From Panopea generosa (lineage: Eukaryota; Mollusca; Bivalvia; Adapedonta; Hiatellidae): a DNA stretch of 64,000 bases. The stretch lies in NCBI GenBank assembly GCA_029582155.1, contig CM055902.1, positions 13,918,041 to 13,982,040 on the forward strand, read 5' to 3'. Both the position numbers and the translations under genes were made by a program. Shown here piece by piece: positions 30,650 to 42,527 of this stretch. Numbering within the stretch: position 1 is the stretch's first letter; every line of letters begins with the position of its first letter. The notes under the pieces are model-generated. The model was not told the origin of the DNA and did no database searches. It was given only the letters and a program-made list of their open reading frames with translations.

Positions 30650-31100
30650 GGAATAACACTAACTAGATGTTTTGCCAAACATTTTACGACAGTCGTGAAT
30701 AACATGTTTAAAAATGGACGCTCAACAATCATAGCACAACGGATATTTTAAATGCACCAATACAGAAATGCTATTGATAATAAACTAAAAATACAGTATG
30801 CATTTTTAGATTTGGAAAAAGGCGGCATTCGACTTAATATTTAGGAACGGACTGTGGTGTATATAGCATTGATTGAAAATTAATATCGTTCGTTCGTTCT
30901 ATGTAGAGGGATGTCAAATCATGTGTAACACATTCGGATTTCTTCAGAGGCGATATTGGATTTATTAAAGGGGAAATAACTTCTCCGTTCTTATTTGCCC
31001 TGTTCATAAACGACTTAAAAATCATCTTCAAGGTGACCTTTATACGGACATTAATCTAGAAAATGCTTTGATGTATTTATTTCTGTTCACTTACAAGTCA
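30650..31100 (+). mobile_element. LINE reverse-transcriptase fragment, sister of the copy at 12.3-12.8 kb
   Basis: FLDLEKGGIRLNI-like (motif A region, degraded), then SPFLFALFINDLKIIFK (LSP..F.L.INDL consensus before the catalytic box). Shares nucleotide stretches such as GGCGATATTGGATT and ACGACTTAAAAATCATCTTC-type sequence with the 12.6-kb copy. The catalytic box is not preserved. Confidence 0.7.
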
Positions 31101-31734
31101 GTTTATGCTCTTCAGACTAATGAATAATGTGACAGGTAGAAGTTTAACGTAAACAGATAAATTTGTTTTCAGAAAGGGAGGAATTTCAGAGTAATCAAAG
31201 TAAATACATATTGGTATACTATGATATAACAGTCATAGTTAGGTACTTAAATTATTAATTTACTGCAATTATATGTCTGATCTTGACTTTTGAAAGCTAA
31301 GTATTTACTCTAATGTATATAGACATTTAATGTATAAATTTCGGTAAACTGTTTATTGTTTTTAGCCATTTACAAGTGGTTGATCATAAAAGATAGAAAT
31401 GAGCTGGTTATTATTATTTTAGATTTTGTCCGACTAATTTGTACAACCAATATTAAAGTATTCTTGTAAGATTTAATGTCATATATCAGCAATAAAAGAA
31501 GAATGTGTTTAAAAGAAATTCATAAAAAAACTTTCTCCGTAAAGTAAACGACATGTAATATGTCTGTGTATTGTGAGACAGGGAGGCGCCCAATGGAAGT
31601 AGTAAGAAAAAGACTACAAGCTGTTTTAATTACATGCTATTTCAATAAAATATCAAGTTATGTAAATAATAGGGATGTTTTTAAAAGTTTTTTTCGCCAT
31701 TTTAACACATTTCGAATTATGCATGACGACTTCA
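31101..31734. other. Unannotated stretch
   Basis: No supported feature. Confidence 0.4.
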
Positions 31735-31880
31735 GTTATATTAGAGACCTCAGAATGAATTTGAGTAGAGCTGTCCTTCCGCAAGTAAGTCGTTAACTAT
31801 ATCACATAAAGATTTTGGAGCGGGAGGGACTCGAACCTACAACCTTAGCGGTGAGAGGTTCGTGATATTGAGACAAATGT
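31735..31880 (-). repeat. Degraded S3-type SINE
   Basis: GACCTCAGAATGAATTTGAG, TGTCCTTCCGCAAGTAAGTC and GGGACTCGAACCTACAACCT with AGCGGTGAGAGG match, in order, the tail, body and tRNA-like head of the complete minus-strand copy at 35.0-35.2 kb. Confidence 0.65.
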
Positions 31881-32219
31881 TTAAACTTAAGGCGACAATG
31901 TGTTACCAAAATATCATTATAAAAATCAAAATGTATTAAATTAACCCAGTTGCTCAACTTTAAACAAAGTTAGAATCTTGAATAATTTAGCAAAATGTAA
32001 AATAAAAGCATTCTATGAAAGAAAATTTAACACTATGACATGATCATTTAATAAGCATATTCACTTTCGTTTATATAACGTGTTTTTGAATATTCATTTC
32101 TTGATTTTCTACACATGCGCACATGCATGTATTGATATGCTATTTTTTGTTATGCTAATCTATGTAATGTGCTTTAAAGTTTAATGAATGCCAAGTTTGT
32201 TTCGTACGTATTCATTTTA

Positions 32220-32850
32220 TGCTGCTGTTGGAGGGATATAAAGTTCATATTAAAACTTTCGTCAAATACACATTGTGAGCAGAGCCTTCGATAATACATC
32301 TAGATATAATAGATATAATATTTTTATTCAAATGGTAGTTAGTATTTTTTCTAAAGAACTTCAACTCAACATAGCTTAATTATTAAGCTGCCTCTAACGA
32401 TTTACATGTATATCTCGCTATTAATGGCTATGCACCTGTACATATAGAAGAACAACAATCGTCTCGTTTGGTCATACTAAATACGTACATGTATTATATG
32501 ATGTTTACTATTTGAAACTTATTCATTTTTTTCTAGAAGCTGATTTATTCTTAATTTCAAAAATTGAAATGTTTTATTTTACTAGAACAACTCTTAACTT
32601 TTGGCTAGCGTTATAACAAATTATCGAATCTATTTCCTAAATTCTATAATGTACAGCATTTGTCATATCATTTTCAAAACTTAAACATAAACGAATAGTT
32701 TGTATTGACCTGACATTTATCTTGATGTGACTTACACGCTTCGTAAGATGTTGGATCATTATCATATCACCTTAAGATCGTATGTTAAACAGTATCACAA
32801 AATCTGCATAAACCGACATTAATCTTTTGATTCTACAGCGCACTGCACGC
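32220..32850 (+). repeat. Dispersed repeat R1, copy 2
   Basis: TTTCGTCAAATACACA, TTCAAATGGTAGTTAGTATT, CTTCAACTCAACATAGC, then TTGATGTGACTTACACGC, TTCGTAAGATGTTGGATCAT and GATTCTACAGCGCACTGCAC, shared with copies at 5.6 kb (first and middle parts) and 40.9 kb (last part, inverted). It is the longest of the three. Confidence 0.65.
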
Positions 32851-34703
32851 CTAAAAATCAACACATTTTACAGTTGACCATCACTTCTTTGTGATTATAC
32901 AACAATCGGAAGGAAAGGTACTTGATAATGGCTAATTATTCTAAAGTCTTAAACGGGTAATTTTCTCCGTATTGTTTTAGCTGTATTTATATTTGTGCTA
33001 CGGCTCCCAAAATTGCATCGTATATTATATATATATAGGTGCATAGCATCATTCGTTTCTTTTTTTTGTATCTGTTTTCCTGCGCAGTTTTGTGTTTTAC
33101 ACTACACACGTGAGTCACATTTGTACAATAATTGCCTGGCAGGGCTACTTTTAATGGAAAAGTTTCCCTATAGTGGTTGACTAGGACGCATTGTCAATAC
33201 GAGTTCTTTTTTCGATCATGCCTTGTGGATTGAATAACAGAAACACAGTCTAGATATTGCTGCTGCGCATGTTTAGTAAAATACAAAATCCCTACTATGT
33301 TACGGTTGAGCAAGTCACACTGCAGCAAGTACACTATTCTGGACATATGTTGTATGTAACGGAATTAATATTGTGTTTGTGTGATCATCATAAAAAGTGT
33401 GTTAAAATCAAATTCTTCGTTGTTTAACATTAATATGAGAATATATTAATTTTACCAATCAAATAGCAATTTTGGAGAAATACCACTTTCCATCCATGTA
33501 ACCAAAATAAATGCAATTAAACTAATTTCTGACCCCTCTTTTAGTATTATTTTAAAAGAAGCCAACTTGTGTTTAACTTCTCGTTTTAAAATGTGGTGGA
33601 GGTGAACAGTATTGTTTGCACATATAAATCATATTTAAACACCCCAGGGGCAGGTTTGCAACCAAATGCAAGCGGAGACTGTATTTATAAATAGTTTGTT
33701 TTTGTATTGACCATAATATGTTGTTGTAATGGGTATGTCATTTGAAAACATTGTCTATTCTATATGCTATTATAAACAAAATGATACATTACGAAGTGGT
33801 ACTCTTGATATTAATCACTGATTGTACAATTCTAAAATTACTAGGAGCGTTCTATTCATAATGCTATACGTCCGGTAAATTATTAACCATGAACATGTAA
33901 ATCGTGATAGTTCACAGTCAGATAGATTTATGTGTTGCGATTTCTTTTTATCGTAGTCATGATCGTATACAGTCGTATACAATATGGTTAAATATAGTTC
34001 ATATAGGAGAAAAAGAGCTGCCAAAATGGGTGCATATACGAAGCTGTGTTAGTGCGCGTTGCTCTGGCGTACGTGTACCGCAGATTTTCATAAAAAAATA
34101 ACATTAGTTCACTATTTCGAGCTCCATAGAAAGAATGGCAACAAACATATGGCCACCAAAACGAAGCATGGTATTTCAGTGTTTGATCTGAGTACATAAA
34201 ACGGACTATGACGATATATTTCGGAATTGTTAAAAAGATAGATAATGTGCATTTCTGTTAACGGAGATTACTTTAAAGAACCAAATATTGTCAAGATATT
34301 TTTTGTTAGTTTTTATTTTATTACCATTATAACAATTATTGAACGCCATACATTACAATTAAAATCGCGATAGCAATAAAAATCGTGTTTGTTTGTTTTT
34401 GTGTCTTTAATATTGTAAGTATTTTAAGAAAATGATCGAAAAACCGATTTGCTAAACATACAATGCATTGGTGACTTATTTCAAAAATGTTTTTTGCTTT
34501 GTCGTTTGATATTGGTTAAAGCGTCTCACAAACATTCAGATATTACTATGTATAATTTTTTAAAACTACCACCATGAATACTAAAGGCAACATGCCAATA
34601 TTGAACAAATCCCCAGAGTTAAAATGGTCGGTTGTATGTGTAAATATATACAGTCAATCTGAGTTTTATTTAATTTCTTTGGAACAGAAAGTTAAAAAAA
34701 TCA
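32851..34703. other. Unannotated stretch
   Basis: AT-rich, no supported gene or element; the short reading frames here show no family resemblance. Confidence 0.5.

Positions 34704-34705
<2 letters not shown>

Positions 34706-34764
<59 letters not shown>
34706..34764. repeat. (GTCT)n microsatellite
   Basis: About fifteen uninterrupted TGTC/GTCT tetranucleotide units. Confidence 0.95.
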
Positions 34765-34833
34765 GTCTAAAATTTAGCCACACAAGTATACGATTGACGC
34801 AAATAACCCACTTAAATACCCATTCGTGAGAAC

Positions 34834-34861
34834 GTCCGTCCGTCCGTCCGTCCGTCCGTCC

Positions 34862-34897
<36 letters not shown>

Positions 34898-34898
34898 G
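34834..34898. repeat. Compound (GTCC)n-(GTCT)n microsatellite
   Basis: About seven GTCC units pass directly into about nine GTCT units. It shares the GTCT motif with the tract 70 bp upstream, suggesting an old single tract interrupted by about 70 bp or a duplication. Confidence 0.95.
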
Positions 34899-35017
34899 CT
34901 TTATTTACTTCCCAACACTGCCTTAAGAGGAATTCTATTTTTAAGCAACATTAAATGAACTCCTTGAGTCTGTGCTTATATTGTATGGAATGTTTTTTTT
35001 ATCCATTTTCAGCACAT

Positions 35018-35222
35018 TTAACGCTATACATGGCATATCCAGTTTTACTGGAGGAAGATTACCTTAGAATGAATCTGAGTTGAAACACCATCCTTCCTCA
35101 AGTAACTGGCATATTTTCTCACAAAAAGTTTTCTGATCAAGCTGGACTCGAACCTACGACCCTGGCGGTGAGAGGTCAATAATCTTGAGACGGCGCCTGA
35201 GACCACCGGACACGGAGGACTC
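35018..35222 (-). repeat. tRNA-derived SINE (family S3), best complete copy
   Basis: Minus strand: CCGTGTCCGGTGGTCTCAGG (box A, class II Leu-like), GCCGTCTCAAGATTATTGAC, AGGGTCGTAGGTTCGAGTCC (box B), body AAATATGCCAGTTACTTGAG, TCAGATTCATTCTAAGGTAA, tail CAGTAAAACTGGATATGCCA and GCGTTAAATGTG. It serves as the reference for the fragments at 4.7, 15.1, 20.7, 22.1, 29.4 and 31.8 kb. Confidence 0.8.
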
Positions 35223-36970
35223 TCAAAGCTTTTATTGAATCTGATCATGAGAGGGAAATGAAACAAGGACTATTCCTCACGCTTCTCCCCTAGCAGCGGC
35301 TTCAACTGTATTCAATTCACAAGCAACACCGAAAAAGCTCATTGATGCAATGAAATCAGAGGAGTGAAAGAAGTTCATATGTGTTCTTAATTCATTTTAC
35401 TACCACCATTTCGTAATATCTTGACAAGGGCGTGGATGACCGAACAAAACATCACCGCTTAAGAGTTTACAAGAAATGGGAGAGAAGAAAGGGATTAGAA
35501 GTACATGTAACGCCGTTTTCAACACATTATGATTTAAATTATGAAAACACTTAATCGGTGTAAGAGGACCACACAATGACCTTGTCTTAAATTTCACAGG
35601 CAGCAGACCTGTAATAGTGAGAGTATATAATATAGCCATAATGAAATTGCTTCGACTATTCAATATCGCATTAAATGGCTGAAGTACAATCTTTTACTGT
35701 GCTGAAAGCATACACAACCAACACGTTAATACATCATACGGCATCCGTGGAACCATATTATTCGAGGTGTTATGAAGAAATAAAGCTTCTCTTGACAAGT
35801 ATTTTATTTTATTATCAAATTATATTCGATTGTTTTAATACGTTTATTATTGATATATATGCCCTTCAGATTTTTCTATTTAAATCTGATGGTGCAAAAG
35901 AGAGATTTGCATAAATCATGATTTTTTACTCGGATCAACAAAATGCGGAAAATCTAAGTTTAAAAAAACACAAAAAGGAATCTGAAGTAATACAATTGTT
36001 GTATTAATAGTTGTTTGATTTAATTTTGTATTTTGTACCTTTTTGCTGAAATATCCGAATGAACGGCACCCGCCAGGCAATGATACGGTAACTTGCATTT
36101 TCTAATAAAAACTTTCAAGACATATGTGCCGTACCAAAATGCATAGTGGGTAATGTGAATTATGACGTTGAGCAGATATGCGTCCAAAAGTTGCAGGAAA
36201 TTTGCAAGAATGCAAGAGAGTAAATCGTCAAATTGATGGTGTGCCATTATAATGCAGATTTACCTATGGTTTGAATATAGATGGACCATATTACATGTAT
36301 GTTGATGATACAGTTGCAATTTACAAAACTGGGTGGACTTTGCAGTAACATGATATTATTTGCTTTTTGCTCCATTTCTTTTTATTAACGAGTGTCGTAT
36401 CTGAAACGTACTGAACGAGAATTAGATGTACATTGTATATACACGTGTGCGAAAAAGCGCGTTCTAACTGACCTCCCATTTGCACAGAGATAGTATCTGC
36501 AATGCTATAATGCGTGTATCAAATAATGATATCGGATATTTGATATTACTTGAACTTGTTAAAACAATGAGGTTGTCCGAGCCAATTTATTCTACGAATC
36601 TGTGTTTAATTCGGTCGCTACGATACAATACTTATATAGCATAGCAATATGCGGTATAGCGAAACTGTCACCTTTTTGCCGTTGAAATAATTGAAGCGAT
36701 CTCACTCATACCGTCGAGATACGCATTTGGTCCTTTTAATCAATCAATATCCAATTGCATTTATTATTGAGTCCTTTTACATTGGTTATTTTCAACACTC
36801 TTTCGGTTCGTTCATGTTACAAATGCAATACGTTGTTTGGGAAAACACAAAAAGCTATATAGTACAAAAGGATTTTCATCACATTGAAGCTTTTAATTTC
36901 CATAAGCTAATTATTTTGTCTTTACCTGTTTTTTTAGCAAGTTTACACGCTTTCGAAAGTGACAGAGTAC
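35223..36970. other. Unannotated stretch
   Basis: No supported gene; several reading frames of 60-95 codons lack any recognisable domain. Confidence 0.5.
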
Positions 36971-36974
36971 GTTG

Positions 36975-37480
36975 ACATTACTCATATTGTAAACATGTTA
37001 TCCCAGCATGGTAACATCGTAGTGTTTGTGTAATAAAACCCTTGTAATTTACATCATAATATTGTGGTGAAGTAGTTTTGAGTTGTTGTAAAGAAGGCAA
37101 TTGTTTATATAAACCCACTGTGTAAATAGATTTCTTTGCAATTAAAATTATTTTGTTCAAAACTTTGTCATTTTTTTATATCCGAACATAATGTCAGCAT
37201 TTGTCCAATTTAAATTAATTCCTATACATTTTTCGCGAATATGGTTCATCAAACACGAGATAAATTGTTTAGAAACGTCACATTCGATACGAATATGTTT
37301 AATTGTTTCTATTTCTCTGTTGCATAAACTGTACATATCAGAGTCCTTTATTTTCATGTTTTTAAGAAGAGATAATGGTAATGTGTTACTGATAATGAAA
37401 ATAATATGTGAACAATTAATTGTTGCGTTGTTGTCAAATATAGTTTTAGTGCAATCATAACTGACTTTGACAGATGGACA
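36975..37480 (-). mobile_element. LINE 3' fragment (ORF2 C-terminus), sister of 17.5 kb
   Basis: Minus strand: KIKDSDMYSLCNREIETIKH then IRIECDVSKQFISCLMNHIR and INLNWTNADIMFG, followed by NKIILIAKKSIYTVGLYK. The SDxxSxC...ETIKHxxxEC block is the terminal zinc knuckle of a LINE ORF2. Closely related to the 17.5-kb fragment over KQFISCLMNHIR and WTN. 5'-truncated and disrupted near 37.16 kb. Confidence 0.8.
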
Positions 37481-38889
37481 TACTACTTTATGAAAAAATA
37501 AGACATGGCAATTATTAGTTTGACGTTCACGTTTTACATTTAAGTCAAAGGTAAACCGTCATGCTAAGATAAAATGTAATTATACACTTCAAATACACCG
37601 GAAGTTATGCTTACATAGTTTGTATATTTTCTATTTCAATCAAATATTTTCAAATGGTTTTGAAGAAATGCGTTCTTAGTTATAGTTTCATCATTTTTTG
37701 TGCAAGGGAAGACGAAGAATTCAAATGAAAAATCCACCACAACAGCACAAAGACAGAATAATTGCAATTAAAATGCAAACATACAGCTAAAGTGAAATCA
37801 CGGGTTGCCGCGTTTAAATTGTTAGTAGAAAATAGTAGTACTTTTCCCTACTATTTCTGTAATCAATTCTCCTTCACAAATATAAAAGTAAATATCATTT
37901 CTTATATACGTCTATGAACGTTTATATTCTTATAAAGTTAAGATTGTTAAAAATATAAAACAAAATATACCGGATTATGTATTATATAACAGTGATTGTC
38001 CATATAACAAACTTAAAGAAAATATTTCAATGTCAGAGCAACCGTTTATAAATCTGAATAATTAAACTACATCTGCGAATAACAAGCAAACAATAATCAG
38101 TGCCCAACGACGTTTTTTTAAATACATTTAAAGTAAAGAACACATACCATGCTTGCCGGTATTTGTGTCTGTCTTCCTTTCTCTTGAGAAAGTGTTTCAC
38201 GACACTTTGCCGACATTTGGTTTATGTAGTGTTAACAAGTAGGTACATATTTATTGCAGAGAGTCTCTGTCTGTTGTTTTTTCTTTTATCCTTTTTTTCA
38301 AAATGCAAATGAATAATTACGGTTAACGTATGTAAACAGTTGCTTTTTTTACAACAACTCAAAACTACTACACCACGATGCTTTGATGTAAAATACGAGT
38401 GTTTTATTACAACATACACTACGTTGTTACCATGCTGAAATGGCACATTTACAATATCAGTTAACTGCCAAAGTATTGTGACACTTTTGATAGCTTGTTA
38501 ATTTGCTCAAGAGAAATGCAAAGATGAATAAACTAGCTTTTGTAAATTTATACCTTCAATTGATATAATCAATTTTGAACTATGTGTTTTTCTCAAAATA
38601 CAGACTACACAAGTATTAACTGGTAATTGTGTTTTGTAATATTAATGAATCAAACCATCGTTGAAAATGATCATGTGGGAGTTACACAATAATAAACGCA
38701 ATGGGGCTATTGATTGTTGGAAAGGACCAAGTGTATATCAACAATTTGAGTAAGATCTTGTCAATAATCTTAACGATTGAAATATAAAATACTTCGTTAT
38801 ACCGCGGACTGCAATGCAATAAAGGTATTGTATCGCAACCACCGAGTTAAACACAGATTCGTGGTATAAGTTGGCTCGGAAACATCATG
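37481..38889. other. Unannotated stretch
   Basis: No supported feature. Confidence 0.5.
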
Positions 38890-39350
38890 TGATTTCGGTT
38901 GCCCACACATTTAGTTATCCATTGCAGCTCAGTACTGTAGTTTAAGATACATGCATCGTTTGTTAGTAATTGTACTGCAGTTGTTGAATCGGATGCACAC
39001 ACATTTGGTTATCCAATAGCAATCACAGTACAGATAGTGTAATATTACTGCAAAACTGGTTTATTAGAGTGCAGCTGCCCCTCTGTTTATATTATTATAT
39101 TTCATTATGCGGGTATTATTAAATACTGCACTGCTTGTTACTGTATGCATACACAAGCGATTTGTGTGTGGGTAGTATCAGATTATTGCATCGTTGGTAA
39201 TTACGTTGTACCTGTTTCCGTGCGATTAATAGCGAATTACTGCAATATATGATAGTGCGGGTGGTATTTGATACCGCACTGTTTGGTATTGCACTTCATT
39301 TGTCTACTTGCGGGTTGTGGCAAGTACCTCACTGTAATTTATTGCGTGAC
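38890..39350. repeat. Degenerate tandem repeat
   Basis: ACACATTTAGTTATCCATTG and ACACATTTGGTTATCCAATA start about 95 bp apart. A second motif recurs at about 38940, 39113, 39170 and 39256: roughly GGTATTATTAAATACTGCAC followed by TGCTTGTTA, with variants such as GGTGGTATTTGATACCGCAC. Copies are highly diverged, so this is an old array. GC content is higher than in the flanks. Confidence 0.5.
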
Positions 39351-40859
39351 AGCTGTCAATGTGAGAGAAGTATTCGTTACATAGCATTTTGCTTATCAGA
39401 GAATTATAGCCTTGTGAAAATTTACAAGTAAAATAGCACAACCAATGTCTACCAATTTAAAATACATAAACTAATTTATATATATAAAAAACGAAATCCT
39501 GCCCCGAAAATGAATCATTTATTAAGTCGAAAAAACATAGATAAAAATACATGAAGCAAAATTCGAATTTCGGAACTACTATAGATTCTCTACTGCATCT
39601 TTAAAAATAGCAAAATAGTACCTTCGAAGTCACTAAACCTGATAAAATCATCTCGGTTGAATACCGTATATCTCGGTTGAAAACTTGAGTTGGAGTATCG
39701 TCTCGGTCGAAAACGTAAACCGCGATATTGGTATATCCACTGTGATAATTGGGAACAAAGAGTTTCATTAAATCTATTTTCCTGTGACAGGAATAGTGTT
39801 AAACCTGTCAAAACTTGAATTGTGACCATAACTCACCATCGGTACTGAAGGTGCTAAATATTATATAATATCATAATGTCGGTAAAATAGAAGTGAATTG
39901 TATATAAGTCAAGAGGATGTCAAGAGCGAGTTTAACAACTGAGAGTATTTAGGGAGGTGGAGGTTGTTAGTGAATAAAACATTAACTTCGGGATGTTGCT
40001 TGAGAACAGAATACTATTTAAGCCGGTGCTATTGAGTGGCGTGAGAAATGATACACTTTCCATTCCCACTCAGGAACAAATAAACCCTTAAATTCAAAAA
40101 GCTCATTCAATGTTTCCGTTCTGTGCTTCCAATTGACCCTTTTGCCAGATTTAATTTAGTGATATACTTCATCAAGTAAGGAAAACTTGTGGTTTTGTAA
40201 TAAATATCGCGGATAAAATTTCAGTTTCGACGTGATTACCGCCCGTTAACAACCTACATGTATTACTGGTTACATCCAGAAAGAGAGAAACAATTTCAGT
40301 TACTTTTTTGTTCCAAAGTAACGAAACTCAGATTGTCGTGATATATTTACACATACAACCGAACAGTGAAAGTAGGGATGTGTTCAATATTGACATGTCG
40401 TTTGCATTGCACGATCGGTGGGTCCTTCGTGATGTATCATCGACAAGACGACCACTTCTTAATGTATCACTTTATTTATAATCAGAACATATATGATCAA
40501 CAAAAGAGCATGGTTTCAAAGAGCATACCCATCACAATAAGTGCATACATATAGTAAATATATAATTATAATAATCCCAATTTATAAATACAGTCACTTA
40601 CAAATGTGACTGATGTGTATAGTGTAAAACACAAAACTGCTCAGGAAAATGGATACAAAACGATGCACAGATGTATACGATGCCAATTAAGGAGCTGGAG
40701 TAGCAATATATACAAGTACAGTAATACATGTACATGTATAAGTGTCATACCCCTCTGTTCGTTTAAAACTTTAGTAGGAATGCGCCATCATCAAGTTCCG
40801 TATCCTTCCGGTTGTTATATAATCACAGAGTAAGACGTGATGAAATAGGGCTTAATTTT
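39351..40859. other. Unannotated stretch
   Basis: A small three-copy TCTCGGTTGAAAAC-type repeat at about 39651-39717 is the only structure seen. Confidence 0.5.
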
Positions 40860-41110
40860 ATATACGTGCAGTGCGCTGTAGAATCGAATAAATATGGTAG
40901 GTTTATGAATGTTTCGTGTTCTACTGTTTACCAAAACGAATTTAAAGTGATATGATAATGACCCAAGATCTTACGAAGAGTGCAAGTTATATCACAATTG
41001 ATGTCAGATCAATCACAAATATGTGGCAGAAGTGTTATTTAATTCATGTGTTGATTTTGAAAATGATATGACAATGACTGTAGGTCATAGAAATTAGAAT
41101 ATTACTTCGG
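40860..41110 (-). repeat. Dispersed repeat R1, copy 3 (inverted)
   Basis: CGTGCAGTGCGCTGTAGAAT, AAGTGATATGATAATGACCC and AAGATCTTACGAAGAGTGCA are the complements of the end of the 32.2-32.85 kb copy, in reversed order. Confidence 0.65.
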
Positions 41111-41899
41111 TCAAAACAAAATAGTACAACTATCAGCTTTAGAAGATAAACAAATACTTTAAAATACTTTTAAATGCTTTAAATGAAACATGCATAATTC
41201 GTGGCATGTTCCCGTCCAAAAGAAAACATCTTTTCAAATTGGATTAAAAATCATCTCTATTGTTATTCTGTATGTATACATACTCGGTCAATAATAAGGA
41301 GATACAAATGCATGTCATGAACTGCACTTTATGATAAAATGGAACCAATTCTCAATACAAAATACAACATATATTTCCTATCTTGTCGAGAAAATTGAAC
41401 AGTTTTATGTCACCCTATTTAATATGCAATCCATGTGAAGAGAGTACCAGTTTAATTTTTTAGCTTTTATGTGCTTTTTTATTTACATATTTTAACAAAT
41501 AATCAAACATGACAACGATTGTTTAGGTTCTCTAAGCAACTTTTGTTAGCTTTTTTAAATTTACCTATACTTTCACATCATCCTAATATAAATACAAACT
41601 TGAGTTTTTGCTTTAAAAATGGAACAATTAGTTTTACCTGTTAAACTCGGTATAACTATAACCGCTTGTTGCGATGTTAACACACGGGTAAAAAACCCTA
41701 CAATATCATAATATAATCGAACTTTTAATGTATATATATCATAAGCACTCCACGTTGTTTCCAAAAAATGTAGAATATATCATCTTCGGGGTAAAGATTC
41801 TAAATTTCATTTTCTATTAGGTAATTGTTTAAAAGATTCCGAGACACCTCTATAACTCCTATGTGCAGACTTCATTTTCGGCCTAACAAAACCAAAATG
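41111..41899. other. Unannotated stretch
   Basis: No supported feature. Confidence 0.4.
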
Positions 41900-41995
41900 A
41901 AAATATGAAATGGAATGGAATGGAAGAGTTTATTTTAAGAGGGTAGCCCAATTAGTTTTAAACTAATCTTTCTTTGAGCCCTCCAATGATCCATT
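41900..41995 (-). mobile_element. LINE 3'-end remnant
   Basis: Minus strand: GGAGGGCTCAAAGAAAGATT, AGTTTAAAACTAATTGGGCT, ACCCTCTTAAAATAAACTCT, then a (CATTC)n-type tail. The same signature (AGGGCCGCATGGAAGATTAG, TTTTAAACTAA, CACCCTCAATAAATAAAT) ends the LINE fragment at 63.6 kb. This is therefore a severely 5'-truncated insertion of that family. Confidence 0.7.
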
Positions 41996-42133
41996 TACAT
42001 ATTATTTACAAAATACAATAGCAAAACAAAGTAACAACATGTTAAGCATTGCAAGCAAATTGATTGTTCAAGAAATATGATTATATATATATGTATATAT
42101 AATATATATATGTGTGTGTTTGTGTGAGAGAAG

Positions 42134-42369
42134 TCATGAATCCTTAACTGGATCCTACTCATATAAAGCTATCAGTTCATGTATGTAAATTTGTCCACCC
42201 TGTCCGATGTGTTGCATGTAATTCCATTGTATATAAGTCATGGTCGACACCAAGTTTATTGGTTTGGCAGATGCCTTGATATTATATATACGGTTTGCAT
42301 TGTAGCTAGGCGCACTCGCCGTAATCTTGTCTGTACATTTATGTCTTGGTTATTCACAAATAATTATCT

Positions 42370-42425
<56 letters not shown>

Positions 42426-42527
42426 TACTCACATGCTTCATTAAGGACAGATTTATAAACCCGTTTGATCATAGTGAATACATATATTTATTTAATTTCA
42501 TAAAGGAAGGTAATTAAATTCACAATG
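42134..42527. repeat. Dispersed repeat R2, copy 2, with A segment inverted
   Basis: From 42134 to about 42375 the sequence is the reverse complement of segment A of the 24-kb copy (CATGAATCC...GGATCCTACTCATATAAAGC to TATTCACAAATAATTATCTC). A (TA)n tract follows, then segment B in the same direction as at 24 kb (CTACTCACATGC to GGTAATTAAATTCACAA). The open reading frame across the (TA)n tract is incidental. Confidence 0.75.
42375..42424. repeat. (TA)n microsatellite
   Basis: About 25 uninterrupted TA dinucleotides. Confidence 0.95.

Noticed and set aside
34574-34777. A 67-codon frame ending in a Cys-Leu-Ser-Val repeat
   Set aside because: The repeat part is the translation of the (GTCT)n microsatellite.
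42179-42517. A 112-codon frame across the (TA)n tract
   Set aside because: It reads (IY)n from the microsatellite and spans repeat R2; no protein resemblance.
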